64,000 nt of DNA from Serripes groenlandicus (GCA_031761405.1 JASEVX010000012.1:21906860-21970859), one strand, 5' to 3'. Counted from the stretch's first letter, positions 10,632-20,869 are shown. The notes: generated by a model from the letters alone, not told the origin. A program made the numbers and translations.

Positions 10632-10865
10632 TTAAACCTTTCCCACAAACAACAAATCTGCAGCAGATGACTTTGAAATCATATTGGCAAAAGTTAATCC
10701 TTGGAAATCTCTACAAACAAAGGTACAATTAATGAATTAAGTTGAAAACATTGTGGCAAAAGGAGAAATTGCTCGGTTTGAGCAATTTCTCCTTTTGTCA
10801 CAGTGTTTTCAAAAGTCGTCTGCAGCAGAGGCTTCAAAAAGTGTCTATTGGTGGGAGAGGGTTAA
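10632..10865 (-). mobile_element. TTAA MITE, full length
   Basis: TTAAACCTTTCCCACA to GGGAGAGGGTTAA. Hairpin arms pair around GCTCGGTTTGAGC. The MITE frame reads as a peptide resembling EIARFEQFLLLSQCF, which recurs in other copies and is not a protein domain. Confidence 0.9.
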
Positions 10866-11089
10866 TAATAACACAGGGGAACAGTTCTCCATCATCTATC
10901 CCTCTGTCTGCCACACTTTCATGTTGAAAAACATGGCAGCCATTCTGAATCAGACAATGGTAAAATGACAATTTTTTAAAAATTCCTTATGAAAGTACTT
11001 GTCTGATTTCAATAAAAATGTGTAGAAACGTTCCTTCAGTTACTAGATCTCTACATATATATATATTTTCAAAGCAACAATTATTGGTT

Positions 11090-11245
11090 GAAAGACACGT
11101 ATAGTTTACAGTTTGCATCAGAAAAAGTGTAAACTTTTTTTTTAAGCTTCAAATGACATCAGTTCTAGGATCAATTTCAACCAAACTTAATAGGAATGTT
11201 ACTTTGAGGGTCCTCTTTCGAAATGATCAAAGATAAAAGTTCTAT
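11090..11245 (+). mobile_element. Fragment of AGCTCACC-type rolling-circle-like element
   Basis: TAGGAATGTTACTTTGAGGG and GTCCTCTTTCGAAATG match the leader of the element at 12030 (CAGGAATGGTCCTTAGGTGG, GTCCTCTTTCAAAG). No element end is present. Confidence 0.5.
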
Positions 11246-11443
11246 ACAGAACGGTTAGCGTCTGGGTGTTCGATTCCCGGTCGCGGCATGATGTTCATGG
11301 TGGAATGCCCTTGGGCAAGGCACATTTTCTAGCCAAATACTGGTTTGTTTACCCAGGGAACATGAGTAAGTGTACTGTCACCTTGATATAACTGAAATAA
11401 TGTTGAAAGGGGCGTAAAACCTCAATAAAACAAAAACAAGTAA
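11246..11443 (+). mobile_element. SINE
   Basis: A truncated tRNA-like head with B box GTTCGATTCCCGGTCGCGGC is followed by CCCTTGGGCAAGGCACATTT, the tail GATATAACTGAAATAATG and an A-rich end. It has interrupted the rolling-circle fragment just upstream. Confidence 0.7.
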
Positions 11444-11510
11444 CAACCTTTCCCATATTACCTTTCGCCAAGCTAATCTTCAAATTTAGAGTTTAAAAAG
11501 TTGCATCATG

Positions 11511-11672
11511 TCAACCCTTTCCGACATACATCAAATATGATGCAAAAAATATGGAAAATCTCAGTAAATGAAAGCTTAATTATCAAACAGAATTGAAAAC
11601 ATTTAGGCATTTATGATGAGCAATTTCTCCTTTAGCCACAATGTTTACAAAAATCGTCTGCAAGTGGAAGAA
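11511..11672 (-). mobile_element. TTAA MITE, diverged
   Basis: TCAACCCTTTCCGACATAC start. The hairpin left arm is lost (ATTTATGATGAGCAATTTC). The right end breaks at GTCTGCAAGTGG. Confidence 0.6.
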
Positions 11673-11750
11673 TCTCCGATATGTCAAATGTTGGTTCTCC
11701 TATTGGCATGGCTCGTATAATAATTAACCTGGGAGGATTTTATCTTACCT

Positions 11751-13160
11751 TTAACCCTTTCCCACTTCAGGGTTGTCAAAATATGTTGTAACAGATCGAA
11801 TGAGAAAAGTAACTGATCAGGCTAGGGGTCTGGTCAAGGACATTGTAAGCCCTGGGGAGCGAATTAACAGATCAAAGAGTGATTTTAACTGATCATTTAA
11901 CCCTGCTATGCGAAAACCTGTATGGAAAACCACTATAAATTGATGTTAAATTATTGAAAAGAGTTTAAAACATTGCGACAAAAGGAGAAATTGCTTGTTT
12001 TCAGCAATTTTTCCTTTTGTCAAATTGTTAGCTCACCTAAGCATGAAGTGCGAGGTGAGCTTTTGTGATCGTCCGGTGTCGTCGTCGTCTGTCCGTCTGT
12101 TAACAATTTCTTACAAATGACTTCTACTACTAAACCAATAATAATTTCAAAATAACTTCACAGGAATGGTCCTTAGGTGGTCCTCTTTCAAAGTTGTTCA
12201 AAGAATTTAATTCCAAGTAGAACTTTGGTTGCTGCGGCATCAGAAAAGGGGAAAATTGCCAAATTTTTTAAAAAATCTTCTTGTCCAAAAGTACTGGCCC
12301 AATTTGAAAATTAGTTTGCACAAATGTTCCTTGGGGTACCCTCTACCAAGATTGTTCAAATATTTCCGATCTGTTGAAAAACATGGCCGCCAGGGGGCAG
12401 AGCTTGTTTTCCTTATATGTGCATTGTTAAAACTTTAAAAATCTCTTTGTCCAAAAGTACTGGTTGATTTGAAAATTATTTTGGACAAATGTTCCTTGGG
12501 GCACCCTTTACCAAGATTGTTCAAATATTTCCGATCTGTTGAAAAACATGGCCGCCAGGGGGCAGAGCTTGTTTTCCTTATATGTGCATTGTTAAGACTT
12601 AAAAAATCTTCTTGTCCAAAAGGATTAGCCTGATTCGAAAATTATTTTGCACAAATGTTCCTTGGGGCACCCTTTACCAAGATTGTTCAAATATTTCCCA
12701 TCCATTGAAAAACATGGCTGCCAGGGGGGGGCGGAGCTTATTTTCATTATATGTGCATCGCTAAATATTTAAAAATCTTCTTGTCCAAAAGTACTGGCCC
12801 GATTTGAAAATTATTTTGCATAAATGTTCCTTGGGGCACCCTTTACCAAGATTGTTCAAATATTTTTGATCCGTTGAAAAACATGGCCGCCATGGGGCTG
12901 AGCTTGTTTTCCTTATATGTGCATTGTTAAAACTTTAAAAATCTTCTTGTCCAAAAGTACTGGTCCGATTTGAATTTTTTTTGCACAAATGTTCCTTGGA
13001 GCACCCTTTACCAAGATTGTTCAAATATTTCCGATCCGTTGAAAAAACATGGCCGCCAGGTAAATCAGGTGAGCAATCAAGGGCCATCATGGCCCTCTTG
13101 TTTTAAAAATTCGTCTGCTGCAGATTCGTCATAATGCTTCTACAAGTGGGAAAGGGTTAA
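11751..13160 (-). mobile_element. TTAA MITE carrying a rolling-circle-like insertion
   Basis: TTAACCCTTTCCCAC at 11751 and GTGGGAAAGGGTTAA ending at 13160. About 130 bp of unrelated sequence follows the left end (11770-11900). The hairpin is present (AGGAGAAATTGCTTG..CAGCAATTTTTCC). The insertion at 12030-13102 lies in the T tract just after the right hairpin arm. Without it the MITE would read AAATTGTTTTAAAAATTCGTC, matching the family. Confidence 0.75.
12030..13102 (+). mobile_element. Rolling-circle-like (Helentron-like) non-autonomous element
   Basis: Begins with a self-complementary AGCTCACC..GGTGAGC block, then GTCGTCGTCGTCTGTCCGTC. It has about five internal repeats of about 166 bp (each with TTCCTTGGGGCACCC and AAACATGGCCGCCA). 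It ends CAGGTGAGC, hairpin AGGGCCATCATGGCCCT, CTTGTTT. Subterminal inverted repeats, a 3' hairpin, internal minisatellite and insertion between Ts without target duplication match Helentron-associated elements. That class is my inference. There is no coding capacity. Confidence 0.75.
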
Positions 13161-13218
13161 GTTTATCTTAACTCACCCAGGCTTAGATGTGACAAGATTT
13201 ATATAGGCTGAGTGTATC

Positions 13219-13446
13219 TTAACCCTTTCTCACATGTAGACACTTTCTGACGCCTCTGCAGCAGACAACTTTTGAAAACATTATGGCATTGAAGGTGAAA
13301 TTGCTCATGAGCTATGTCACCATTTGCCATAATGTTTTCAACTCTATTCAATGATTAAACATTCATTTATAGAAGTATTTCATATTTTTAACCAGGGGGA
13401 TGCTTTTTAAATCCGTCTGCTGCAGATGTATGTGGGAAAGGGTTAA
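13219..13446 (+). mobile_element. TTAA MITE, full length with eroded hairpin
   Basis: 228 bp, both TTAA ends. The hairpin right arm near GCTATGTCACCATTTGCC has mutated away from the left arm GGTGAAATTGCTCATGAGC, so the fold is weaker than in young copies. Confidence 0.85.
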
Positions 13447-13528
13447 CACTTTATCAATGCAGTTGCATTTTGACACATTTGCAACCGACAGCATATAAAA
13501 TACTTTCTTTATGGCAGAATATTTAATG

Positions 13529-13655
13529 AAAAGAGTTGAAAACATTGTGGAAATAGGAGAAAGTGTTCATCATCAGCATGCAGTATCTCCTTTTACCACA
13601 ATGTTTTCAGAAATGTTATGCTGCAGATGCATATTAAAATGCATTCTGCATAATT
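13529..13655 (-). mobile_element. TTAA MITE fragment (hairpin and right block)
   Basis: GTTGAAAACATTGTGG, diverged hairpin apex, CACAATGTTTTCAG and ATGCTGCAGATGC. No TTAA end remains. Confidence 0.5.
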
Positions 13656-13851
13656 ATAGAAAAGATTGTCTGATTATGCTGCCAGTACTTTGTGAATGAT
13701 ATGTTATAGATATCATGAATTTGCTATTTGACTATTTGACTATTTGAATTGTTCCTACTTGCAGACACATTTTGACACATACATGTATGCAGCAGAAGCC
13801 TTTTAAAAACATTGTGGTTAAAGGGCAATTTCTCAATTTTCAACAATGTTA

Positions 13852-14085
13852 TTAACCTTTTCCCACCTATTAGACGCATGTTGACGCATCTGCAGCAGAC
13901 GACTCTTGAAAACAGTGTGGCAAAAGAAGAAATTGCTCAAAACGAGAAATTTCTCCTTTTGCCACAAATTGTTTTCAACTATTTTAGTTAATTTTATATC
14001 TTCATTTATAGAGATTTTCCAAATATTTTACTAAATTTCTTCAAAGTCATCTGCTGCAGATTTGTTGTATGTGGGAAAGGGTTAA
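13852..14085 (+). mobile_element. TTAA MITE, full length
   Basis: TTAACCTTTTCCCACC to GTGGGAAAGGGTTAA, 234 bp. Hairpin apex GCTCAAAACGAGA. A decayed partial copy lies just upstream at about 13760-13851. Confidence 0.9.
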
Positions 14086-14334
14086 CTCAATTCAATAATA
14101 ACATTTTTTTTTATGCAGATTTTTGCCTATAAGGTTTCCAATGATCGAGGTCTGCTGCAGATTTCTTGTGAAGAGTTAAATTGCAAATATTTGGCAACAA
14201 ATTTGCTTATTCAATGAAAAATGTTTCAAAACTTTATCTGTTTATTTGAGTGAAATAATACCATCACAAAAATTTGATTATAATTATATTGATAATAAAA
14301 ATTTTTAAAAATATTTCTCATGAATGTGTAATAA

Positions 14335-14470
14335 TTGAATTGAGTAAGAAACATTGTGGCGGAAAGAGAAATTGCTCATCATGAGCAGTTTGTCCTTTTG
14401 CCACTATGTTTTCAATAGTGGTCTGCTGCAAATATGTCAAAATGTGTCTGCAAAAGGCAAAGAGTATTTC
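14335..14470 (-). mobile_element. TTAA MITE fragment
   Basis: Hairpin with apex GCTCATCATGAGC and GTCTGCTGCAAATATGTC. Left end absent. Confidence 0.55.
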
Positions 14471-14645
14471 ATAACAGTCATGGTTAAATTTGTGCTGAAG
14501 AGATGTCAACATAGTCTGAGTGCAATGTGAATTTGGTCACGTGACTTACTCTTCTAGAATGAATTGTTTGAATTGTTTGTAATATGATGGAAAAAATATT
14601 TGAGTAGCATCCTGCGAAATGGGGTCATTTTGGTTTCTCTATTCA

Positions 14646-14820
14646 CTAAGTACAACAGATCTGCAAATGATGACTTTGGAAACATCAAGAACCTCTAGAA
14701 ATAAATCATATTTGGTTATTTACTAGAGTTGAAGATATTTTGCGAAAAGAAGAAATTGCTCAAAAATGGTCTGCTGTACATCAATGCGTCAATACACGCC
14801 TGCAAGTGGGAATTGTTTAA
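14646..14820 (-). mobile_element. TTAA MITE with one hairpin arm deleted
   Basis: GTACAACAGATCTGC start, left arm AGAAGAAATTGCTCAAAAATG, then directly GGTCTGCTGTACATC. The right arm is missing. Confidence 0.55.
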
Positions 14821-15010
14821 CCCATTCCCACATACAACAAATCTGTAGCAGATGACTTTGAAAACAGCAATATCAAAATATGGAATATATCTCTATAAAT
14901 GCAATAGAGTTGAAAACATTGTGGCAAATGGTGAAATTGCGCATCATGAGCAATTTCTCCTTTTGCCACATTGTTTTCAAAAGCCATCTGCTGCAGATGC
15001 GTCAGATCGT
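14817..15010 (-). mobile_element. TTAA MITE, right end truncated
   Basis: TTAACCCATTCCCACATAC left end, hairpin apex GCGCATCATGAGC. Stops after GCAGATGCGTCAGATC. It shares its TTAA with the right end of the preceding copy. Confidence 0.75.
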
Positions 15011-15131
15011 ATAAAATTGTTTAAATTTTGCAGGGAATGGTGTTATGTTTCCTCACAGTAGTTACACATCACTTAGACTTTAAAAATTGTAGAAAACGCT
15101 GCCCCCTACAGTATTTCTTAGCATTTCCTGG

Positions 15132-15358
15132 TTAACCCTTTCCCACATACAACAAATCTGAAGCAGACACCTTTGAAATCAGCAATATCAAAATATGGTA
15201 TATCTCTATAAATGCCAGTATAATTAGTGAATAGAGTTGAAAACATTCTGGCAAAAGGTGAAATTGCTCACCATGAGCAATTTCTCCTTTTGCCACAATG
15301 TTTTCAAAGTGGTCCGCTCTAGAGGTGTCAGAAAGTGTCTGTATGTTGGATGGGTTAA
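15132..15358 (-). mobile_element. TTAA MITE, full length
   Basis: TTAACCCTTTCCCACATAC to GTTGGATGGGTTAA. Hairpin apex GCTCACCATGAGC, in which the CC..GG-flanked loop differs from neighbouring copies. Confidence 0.85.
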
Positions 15359-15589
15359 ATCACCAGTTTTACCAGTCTATTTTGTAATTTTGATTTATTG
15401 ATTGAATCATTGATTGTTTGAGCACCAAGCATAACCATTTTTGTGTCACCCTGCGTAGCATGGTAGGCATTAAGGGATTACTATGTTTTTTGCCCAGCGT
15501 CTTTCTGTCTGTCCGTCGCACTTTTTCGTCACACTTTCAATGAGCAGGTGCAGGTGACACACGTGCTCCGTGGAGCACTCCATTCTAGT

Positions 15590-15824
15590 TAAAGTCTTTG
15601 GTATGACTGTGCCTGAGGGATCAAACCCACAACCTCTCTCTGCCAAGGCAGACACTCTGTAATGTATCCTGACAATGATACATCAGTTGTAATGCTTTCC
15701 CCCCACAACACAGAGCGCGAAGGAGAGAAGCCATTTCTACCATTTTATAAGGCTTTTGGATGACCTGACAGGGGTCAAACCCTGATCCCTGCTCCCAAGG
15801 CAGACATCCTCATCACTACGCCAC
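15590..15824 (-). mobile_element. Two partial SINE heads, minus strand
   Basis: GGATCAAACCCACAAC near 15620 and GGGTCAAACCCTGATCC near 15770 are reverse-complement B boxes with adjacent SINE head sequence. The second meets the next SINE head to head at GCCACTGCCTCGGTGG. Confidence 0.55.
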
Positions 15825-16068
15825 TGCCTCGGTGGTGTAGTGGTAGAGCATCCTTGGTGCAGCAGGTCACAGGTTCGATCCCCGGCCGGGTCATACCAAA
15901 GACTTGAAAAATGGTAGTAATGGCTTTCCCTCCTTGGCGCTCAGGATTGTTTGGATAGAATTATGACTGACTCGCTTGTGGATCAGAAGTACTGGTAAGT
16001 TACCCAGGAAACGCTGTGATATATCAGAAAAAATGTTGAAATTGGCGTTAAAACACCAAAGAGAGGGT
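15825..16068 (+). mobile_element. SINE with well-preserved tRNA-like head
   Basis: TGGTGTAGTGGTAGAGCATC (A box) and GGTTCGATCCCCGG (B box), then GTCATACCAAAGACTTG, GGCTTTCCCTCCTTGG and the tail TTGAAATTGGCGTTAAAAC. The head is tRNA-derived but not a usable tRNA, because acceptor pairing fails. Confidence 0.8.
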
Positions 16069-16374
16069 AAATGTTTGCAATTGTAACAAGACCCCCAATT
16101 CACCAGACAAGGCTCATTGGGTTATTTACCAAATCTGGCATTTGTCTATCAACACAGCACTTATAAATAGAACTGAGTTGTAAATGTTTCATCCTAATGG
16201 GGATGGTGCCAAAGCATGACTATGATTGAAATTTTGGATGGTGTGATGCAATATGCTATTGTTTGTTATTCCTGACTGGAACTTTGCTGTGCAACAAAGT
16301 GTATTCATTGAGACAATAGGTATAAAGATAAAATTGCATACTTTTGAATTCTTGCAGATTTACTGAGGCCTATT
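16069..16374. other. No recognised feature
   Basis: AT-rich sequence with no splice-flanked open frame or repeat end that I can identify. Confidence 0.5.
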
Positions 16375-16470
16375 TAATCCCTTTCCCTCATACAGATGCA
16401 TTTTGACGTCTCTGCAGTATAAGACTTTTGCAACAATGTTTTCAACTGTATTCAATAATTATATTTAACT
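16375..16470 (+). mobile_element. TTAA MITE remnant, internally deleted
   Basis: TTAATCCCTTTCCCTCATAC and GACGTCTCTGCAG, then directly TTTTGCAACAATGTTTTC. The hairpin's left arm and apex are missing. Confidence 0.55.
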
Positions 16471-17112
16471 GGTGTTTTGGTGTCACCTGTGTAGACTGGG
16501 AGACACATTGAGACACATTGAGATTTACTTCTGTGTCGTCTGTTTGTCTGTCCGTCTGTCTGTCTTTCACATTTTAACTTACTGACATATCCTGCTAACC
16601 CAAACTTAAGTCTAAATTTAACTGTTACAATCTACAATTACAAAATGCTGAAACATTATCTTTCTTTCAACTGTTTACTTTAAGAATGGGGATTAATATT
16701 TATAATGCTGATACACAACTATATATGTTTAATTGTTCGAATGTTTGATGCTTACTGCAAAATTGAATTATGGTTGTACTTGTAAATCTATGATATCGTT
16801 TTAGAAGGCCCCATGGGAGATTAGTGTTAATTCACTAAATGGGTCACCTTCTTAAAATAAATTATTATTATTATTATATATATTTATTCCTTCAAACACT
16901 ATTGTCTTATAAATGTACGTATCTTTATTATTCAAAATGATTATTTCAATTAGAAGATTCTTTTGAGTACCCACACCAAATGTATATAATCTCAAGTAAG
17001 GAATTATGAGAGCATGAATTGGCTTGTGTAAATGGTGTTTTATGCCACTTTCAAGAATTTTCAATTAATTATGGCAGCATCTCTTGGTATGTTCCCATTA
17101 TTACTGATCCAT
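16471..17112. other. Old dispersed-repeat sequence, no gene seen
   Basis: Contains GGTGTCACCTG..GTCTGTTTGTCTGTCCGTCTGTC near 16480-16565, typical of rolling-circle-element leaders here, an ATT microsatellite near 16860, and GATTCTTTTGAGTACCCACA near 16958 from the foldback family. Nothing codes. Confidence 0.4.
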
Positions 17113-17116
17113 ATAT

Positions 17117-17362
17117 CGAGGGCTTGGCGTGAAACGGTTGTAACTAAAAACCTATTTTGAAAACCCTGGTTTAGGGGCAATTTTGACCGCTTTGTAAACA
17201 ATGCAAATTTAGGTGCCATTGCTCAGAACGAGCAATGGCACCTAAATTTCCATTGTTTACCAAGTAAAATGATTTAACGCTTATAACGACTTTATGGCGA
17301 GGTGATTAACCTTGGTAAAAAAATACCAATTTAAGTTACAACCGTTTCACGCCAAGCCCTCG
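17117..17362 (-). mobile_element. CGAGGGCTTGG MITE, copy A (246 bp)
   Basis: Inverted ends CGAGGGCTTGGCGTGAAACGG, flanked by ATAT on both sides (or TA if the terminal T/A is counted in the element). Central hairpin AGGTGCCATTGCTC..GAGCAATGGCACCT. It has the opposite orientation to the copies at 37 and 60 kb. A TA target would suggest Tc1/mariner relatives (inference). Confidence 0.9.
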
Positions 17363-17535
17363 ATATGCTGACATCAGTGAGTCATTTATAATGCTTATGA
17401 TATAGTACCCTCCCCACTGACCCGAGTACCAAGGCAGGGCTTTTTTTCCTTATATAAAAGGGGCCGCTTAACGGCCCCTTCCCCTCGGAAAATAAGCATA
17501 GTTTTTCCCCTAAAAATATAAATTCCCCTCCGAAA

Positions 17536-17582
<47 letters not shown>

Positions 17583-17583
17583 C

Positions 17584-17762
17584 TTTCATATTTAACTATT
17601 GAACATTAGCTTAAATCTCATTCATCTTTCCACAATGAACAGAATAAAATTTGACTTGAGGTGTAGGCTTGGTGCTGAAATACTTGATATTTTGATGAGA
17701 ATTAAAGTTGCTGATGTTGCCTTTAGGGAATATGAATTATGACCCAAAAACTGCTGTGACAG
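17584..17762 (+). pseudogene. hAT transposase C-terminal dimerisation region, deleted copy
   Basis: Reads STMNRIKFDLRCRLGAEILD then LMRIKVADVAF, like the Ser-Thr-Met-x-x-Ile-Lys and following helix of the hAT C-terminal domain. The upstream SCERAF part seen at 59.0 kb is deleted between CATTCATC and TTTCCACAATG. Confidence 0.6.
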
Positions 17763-17938
17763 TAATGTATTTTTGATATAAAAATGAAGTTTTTTTAAAG
17801 TAAAACATATTTTTATTAGAAAATACTTACCAGTCATTTAATACCTGATATATCATCTCTATACACCTTAATTATAAGGTGTATAGAGATGATATATCAG
17901 GTATTAAATGACTGGTAATGTATTTTTGATATAAAAAT
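17762..17938 (-). mobile_element. Minimal DIRS derivative made of termini only
   Basis: 17786-17938 consists of the reverse complement of a DIRS right end joined through 4 bp to the reverse complement of a left end. The join forms a 92-bp palindrome at 17827-17918 (two exact 44-bp arms, loop ATTA). Positions 17762-17785 repeat the left end again, so the left-right junction seen in the 6-kb element's internal complement is present here too. No internal sequence remains. Confidence 0.8.
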
Positions 17939-18276
17939 TAAAGTTCTAATAAGTTGTTTTCTCATTTAGCAAGTAACAAAAAATAGCACTTGCGAAAAAG
18001 TGCAAGTAGAAAATCTTGCTAATTTCGACCCTTGACAATCTAGTGGAGGAGTTCAAGAACATGAAAAATAGACAGATGGCCTTGTAAAAGTTAAACATGC
18101 ACATTATAGTTTTATACTAGTTTACAATTTTTCCCCTTTATTCTAAAATGCCGCGAAATTTTCCCCTTCTCAAAGGCCCCAGGCCCCTTCCCCTTTTTCA
18201 GAAAAAAAACCCTGCAAGGAGGGAAAGCCATTACTAACATTTTTAAAGTCTTTTGTATGACCCCGGCAGGGATCAA

Positions 18277-18718
18277 ACTCGCGACTTCCCATGACAATAG
18301 CTTTACCACTCACAACGAAGAGGTATTGAGACCATACAATAACCATAATCTCTGTACCGTTTCAAAGGGATCTTGATTTAATCCTATCCAATGTGCAGGC
18401 ACTTTATGAAGCCTCTGCAGCAGACGGCTATGGAAAAAACTGTGGTAAAATTAAACCTTTCCCACATACAGATGCTTTCCGATGTCTCTGCAGCAGACTC
18501 GCGACTTCCCATGACAATAGCTTTACCACTCACAACGAAGAGGTATTGAGACCATACAATAACCATAATCTCTGTACCATTTCAAAGGGAATTTGATTTA
18601 ATCCTATCCAATGTGCAGGCACTTTATGAAGCCTCTGCAGCAGACGGCTATGGAAAAAACTGTGGTAAAATTAAACCTTTCCCACATACAGATGCTTTCT
18701 GATGTCTCTGCAGCAGAC
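18277..18718. repeat. Recent 220-bp tandem duplication
   Basis: CTCGCGACTTCCCATGACAA at 18278 and 18498. The two units differ at only a few positions (for example GTACCGTTTC versus GTACCATTTC). Each unit holds a minus-strand SINE head piece and the left part of a TTAA MITE. Confidence 0.9.
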
Positions 18719-18915
18719 TACTTCTGAAAACAAATTGAGCACGGCAAAAGGAGAAATTGCAAAAATAAGCAATTTCTACGTAAGCCAAACAAATTTCAAC
18801 TCATGCATTCCATAAAAATAGGAATACTTTTATTTATAGAAAATTTCCATAGATTATAGCCTAAATTTTTTCAAAGTCGTCTGCTGCAGATTGAATGTAT
18901 GTGGGAAAGGGTTAA
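18671..18915 (+). mobile_element. TTAA MITE, full length
   Basis: TTAAACCTTTCCCACATAC to GTGGGAAAGGGTTAA, 245 bp. The hairpin right arm has decayed (CAATTTCTACGTAAGCC). Its left part is the one copied in the 220-bp duplication. Confidence 0.85.
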
Positions 18916-19174
18916 TTTGATTTACCAGGTCAAATAAGTTCTGCATGTCAAGAGTTTCCTTTGTCTTATTGTCATGGTCAATGCTCATGTATTGATTTTA
19001 AAAATTCTTCACTCAAAATATTTGCATTATGATATTTAAACACAAAACCCTTTCCCTTAACCCACATAACAAATCCGCAGCGGACAACTTTGAAAACATC
19101 TAGGCAAAGATATTGAAAATTGAATTAAGTTGAAAATATTGTGTCAAAAGGAGAAATTACTCATGATGAGCAAT

Positions 19175-19750
19175 ATGAGCCGTCCCACGAGAAAACCGAC
19201 ATTGTGGACTCTGCGTAAAGTATCGACCAAGATCAGCCGAGCTCTGGTAGCTCTGTCGGTAGCGACGCGGGCTGTCAATACAGGGGTTGTGAGTTTGAAT
19301 CCCAGCTCGGCCAACTTTCTTTCCGACAATTGACAAAAGTCGATGCGTCATTCGTCTTCCACCAATGGGCAAAGTCTATGTGGAAAAGCAGCCAGTTGCT
19401 TGGGAAGATTGTTGTGTGGAGTACTGGTGTGAGAAAACCAGGAAATGCATGAGTAGGTGAACTGGCCGCCGTGATGTAACTGAGAAATTGTTAAAGACGG
19501 CGTTAAACCCCAATCAATCAATCATCAATCTAGTGACCCGGATCAGTCTAAAGCATACCACGCAGGCTAACCCGGACAGACAGTGTTCGCCTCCTGTGGA
19601 TTTTTTTTCAGGAATCATTACTCTATAGTACCTCTATCCCCTGAGACTGTATGTGTCAGCCAGGATTAGTCTGCACAGACTGCGCAGGCTTATCTGGGTT
19701 GATACATTACGCAGAGGCCATAATTTTGGTTTTCTTGCGGGACGGCTCAT
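19175..19750. mobile_element. ATGAGCCGTCCC MITE
   Basis: Inverted ends ATGAGCCGTCCCACGAGAAAACC and, at the right, GGTTTTCTTGCGGGACGGCTCAT (read in two parts). Further inverted blocks CTGCGTAAAGTATC and GCGCAGGCTTATCTGGG-type motifs lie inside. It sits between AAT and ATC in the host hairpin arm, and is itself split by a SINE. Confidence 0.75.
19237..19532 (+). mobile_element. SINE, full-length type
   Basis: tRNA-like head with GAGCTCTGGTAGC and B box GAGTTTGAATCCCAGCTCGG. Body AAGCAGCCAGTTGCTTGGG, tail GACGGCGTTAAACCCC and (AATC)n. Flanks GACCAAGATCAG and GACCCGGATCAG form an imperfect target duplication. Confidence 0.85.
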
Positions 19751-20066
19751 ATCTCCTTTTGACAAAACATTTTCAAATGTTATCGATCTGCTGCAGCTGT
19801 GTCAGAACTCATCTGCAAGTGGGAAATGGTTAAAGAATTGACATTCAGTCACTTTACATGACATTGCATATTTTTCCTCAGATCTTCTGTACATGTGGAT
19901 AAGCAAATATGAAAATGTACATGTCTTGATTAGAAATATCATAATGGGTAAAGGATTCATCTCCTTCAAAAACATCTTGGCAGTTTTGTATGTGAAAATA
20001 TATATAAATTAAAGTATAATTATTGAATGAAGTTGAAAACATTTTGGCAAAATGAGAAAATGATTG

Positions 20067-20296
20067 TTAACCCTTTCCCTCATATAGACGCTTTCTGACG
20101 CCTCTGCAGCAGACAGCTTTTTGAAAACATTGTGACAAAAGAAGAAATTGCTCAAAACGAGCAATTTCTCCTTTTGCCACAATGTTTTCCACTTTTAGTC
20201 ATAGGTTATCCATTCAATTATAGAGATTTTCTGTTTTCTGACAAAATATGTTCAAAGTCGTCTGCTGCAGAATTGTCGTATGAGAGAAAAGGTTAA
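20067..20296 (+). mobile_element. TTAA MITE, full length (230 bp)
   Basis: TTAACCCTTTCCCTCATATAG to GAGAGAAAAGGTTAA. Hairpin apex GCTCAAAACGAGC. An older minus-oriented fragment lies directly upstream (about 19950-20060). Confidence 0.95.
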
Positions 20297-20339
20297 TTTA
20301 GTTGTGAAATGGATCTTGTATAGATTATTATACTAACAC

Positions 20340-20428
20340 ATTCAATATTTTTATGTTCATTTACAGAGACTTTTACTGAAATGTTTTCAAGTCACCTGCT
20401 GCAGAGTTGTTGTATGTGGGAAAGGGTT
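20340..20428 (+). mobile_element. TTAA MITE 3' fragment
   Basis: TTCATTTACAGAGACTTTTA, CACCTGCTGCAGAGTTG and GTGGGAAAGGGTTA are the right third of a + copy. Confidence 0.6.
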
Positions 20429-20518
20429 ATGTAAACATTGTAGGTGAGAGACAAAGGTCAATTACAGGTGATAACCTCTCTGTGAGATGTGATCAGGTCT
20501 TAACATATTTACTTGGTT

Positions 20519-20725
20519 TTAACCCTTACCCTCGCACAGCTTATCTTGCAGCAGACGACTTTTCAACTATTAAACTTTAAGACAAACATTAGGAAACTCT
20601 CTATAATTGAAAGTATCATTAGGTACAATAGAGTTGAAACATTGTGACTCATTATGAACAATTCCTCCTTTTACCACAATGTTTTCGAAAAAGCCAGTCT
20701 GCTCAACAGACTGCAATAAGTATGT
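20519..20725 (-). mobile_element. TTAA MITE, diverged
   Basis: TTAACCCTTACCCTCGCAC left end. The hairpin left arm is lost (AACATTGTGACTCATTATGAAC). Right block broken at CAGTCTGCTCAACAGACTGC. Confidence 0.65.
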
Positions 20726-20869
20726 GTATATTGCATGTGGCGAAATGGTCAATTGAAATGTCCAATAATCTTCTGATATTAATCCCTGCCAAAATTGAAA
20801 CATCAGATGTAATATTTGAAGCCATAGGAATGAGAGATATGTATTTCCAGACTTTGTAGCTATCATAAT

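Larger units (their letters stand above)
17435..18214 (+). mobile_element. Non-autonomous hAT element
   Basis: CAGGGCTTTTTTTCC at the left and its inverted counterpart AAAAAAAACCCTG at the right, each followed inward by AAAGGGG/GGGGCC-rich sequence. Inside is a remnant of a hAT transposase C-terminus (17584-17762). The flanks CCAAGG and CAAGGAGG belong to one minus-strand SINE, so the element split a SINE. A perfect 8-bp target duplication is not visible. It carries a 46-bp T run near 17540 and a DIRS derivative at 17762-17938. Confidence 0.65.
19046..19833 (-). mobile_element. TTAA MITE hosting two nested insertions
   Basis: MITE sequence runs to the hairpin apex ACTCATGATGAGCAAT, is interrupted at 19175-19750, and resumes ATCTCCTTTTGACAAAAC through GTGGGAAATGGTTAA. 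The break is inside the right hairpin arm. Confidence 0.8.

Noticed and set aside
12229..13050. Possible repeat protein encoded by the 166-bp units at 12.2-13.1 kb and the similar units at 21-22 kb
   Set aside because: 166 is not a multiple of three, frames break in each unit, and the units are the minisatellite of a rolling-circle-like element.
17395..17589. Open frame with a poly-lysine start, minus strand
   Set aside because: Produced by a 46-bp T run inside the hAT element; no coding signal.
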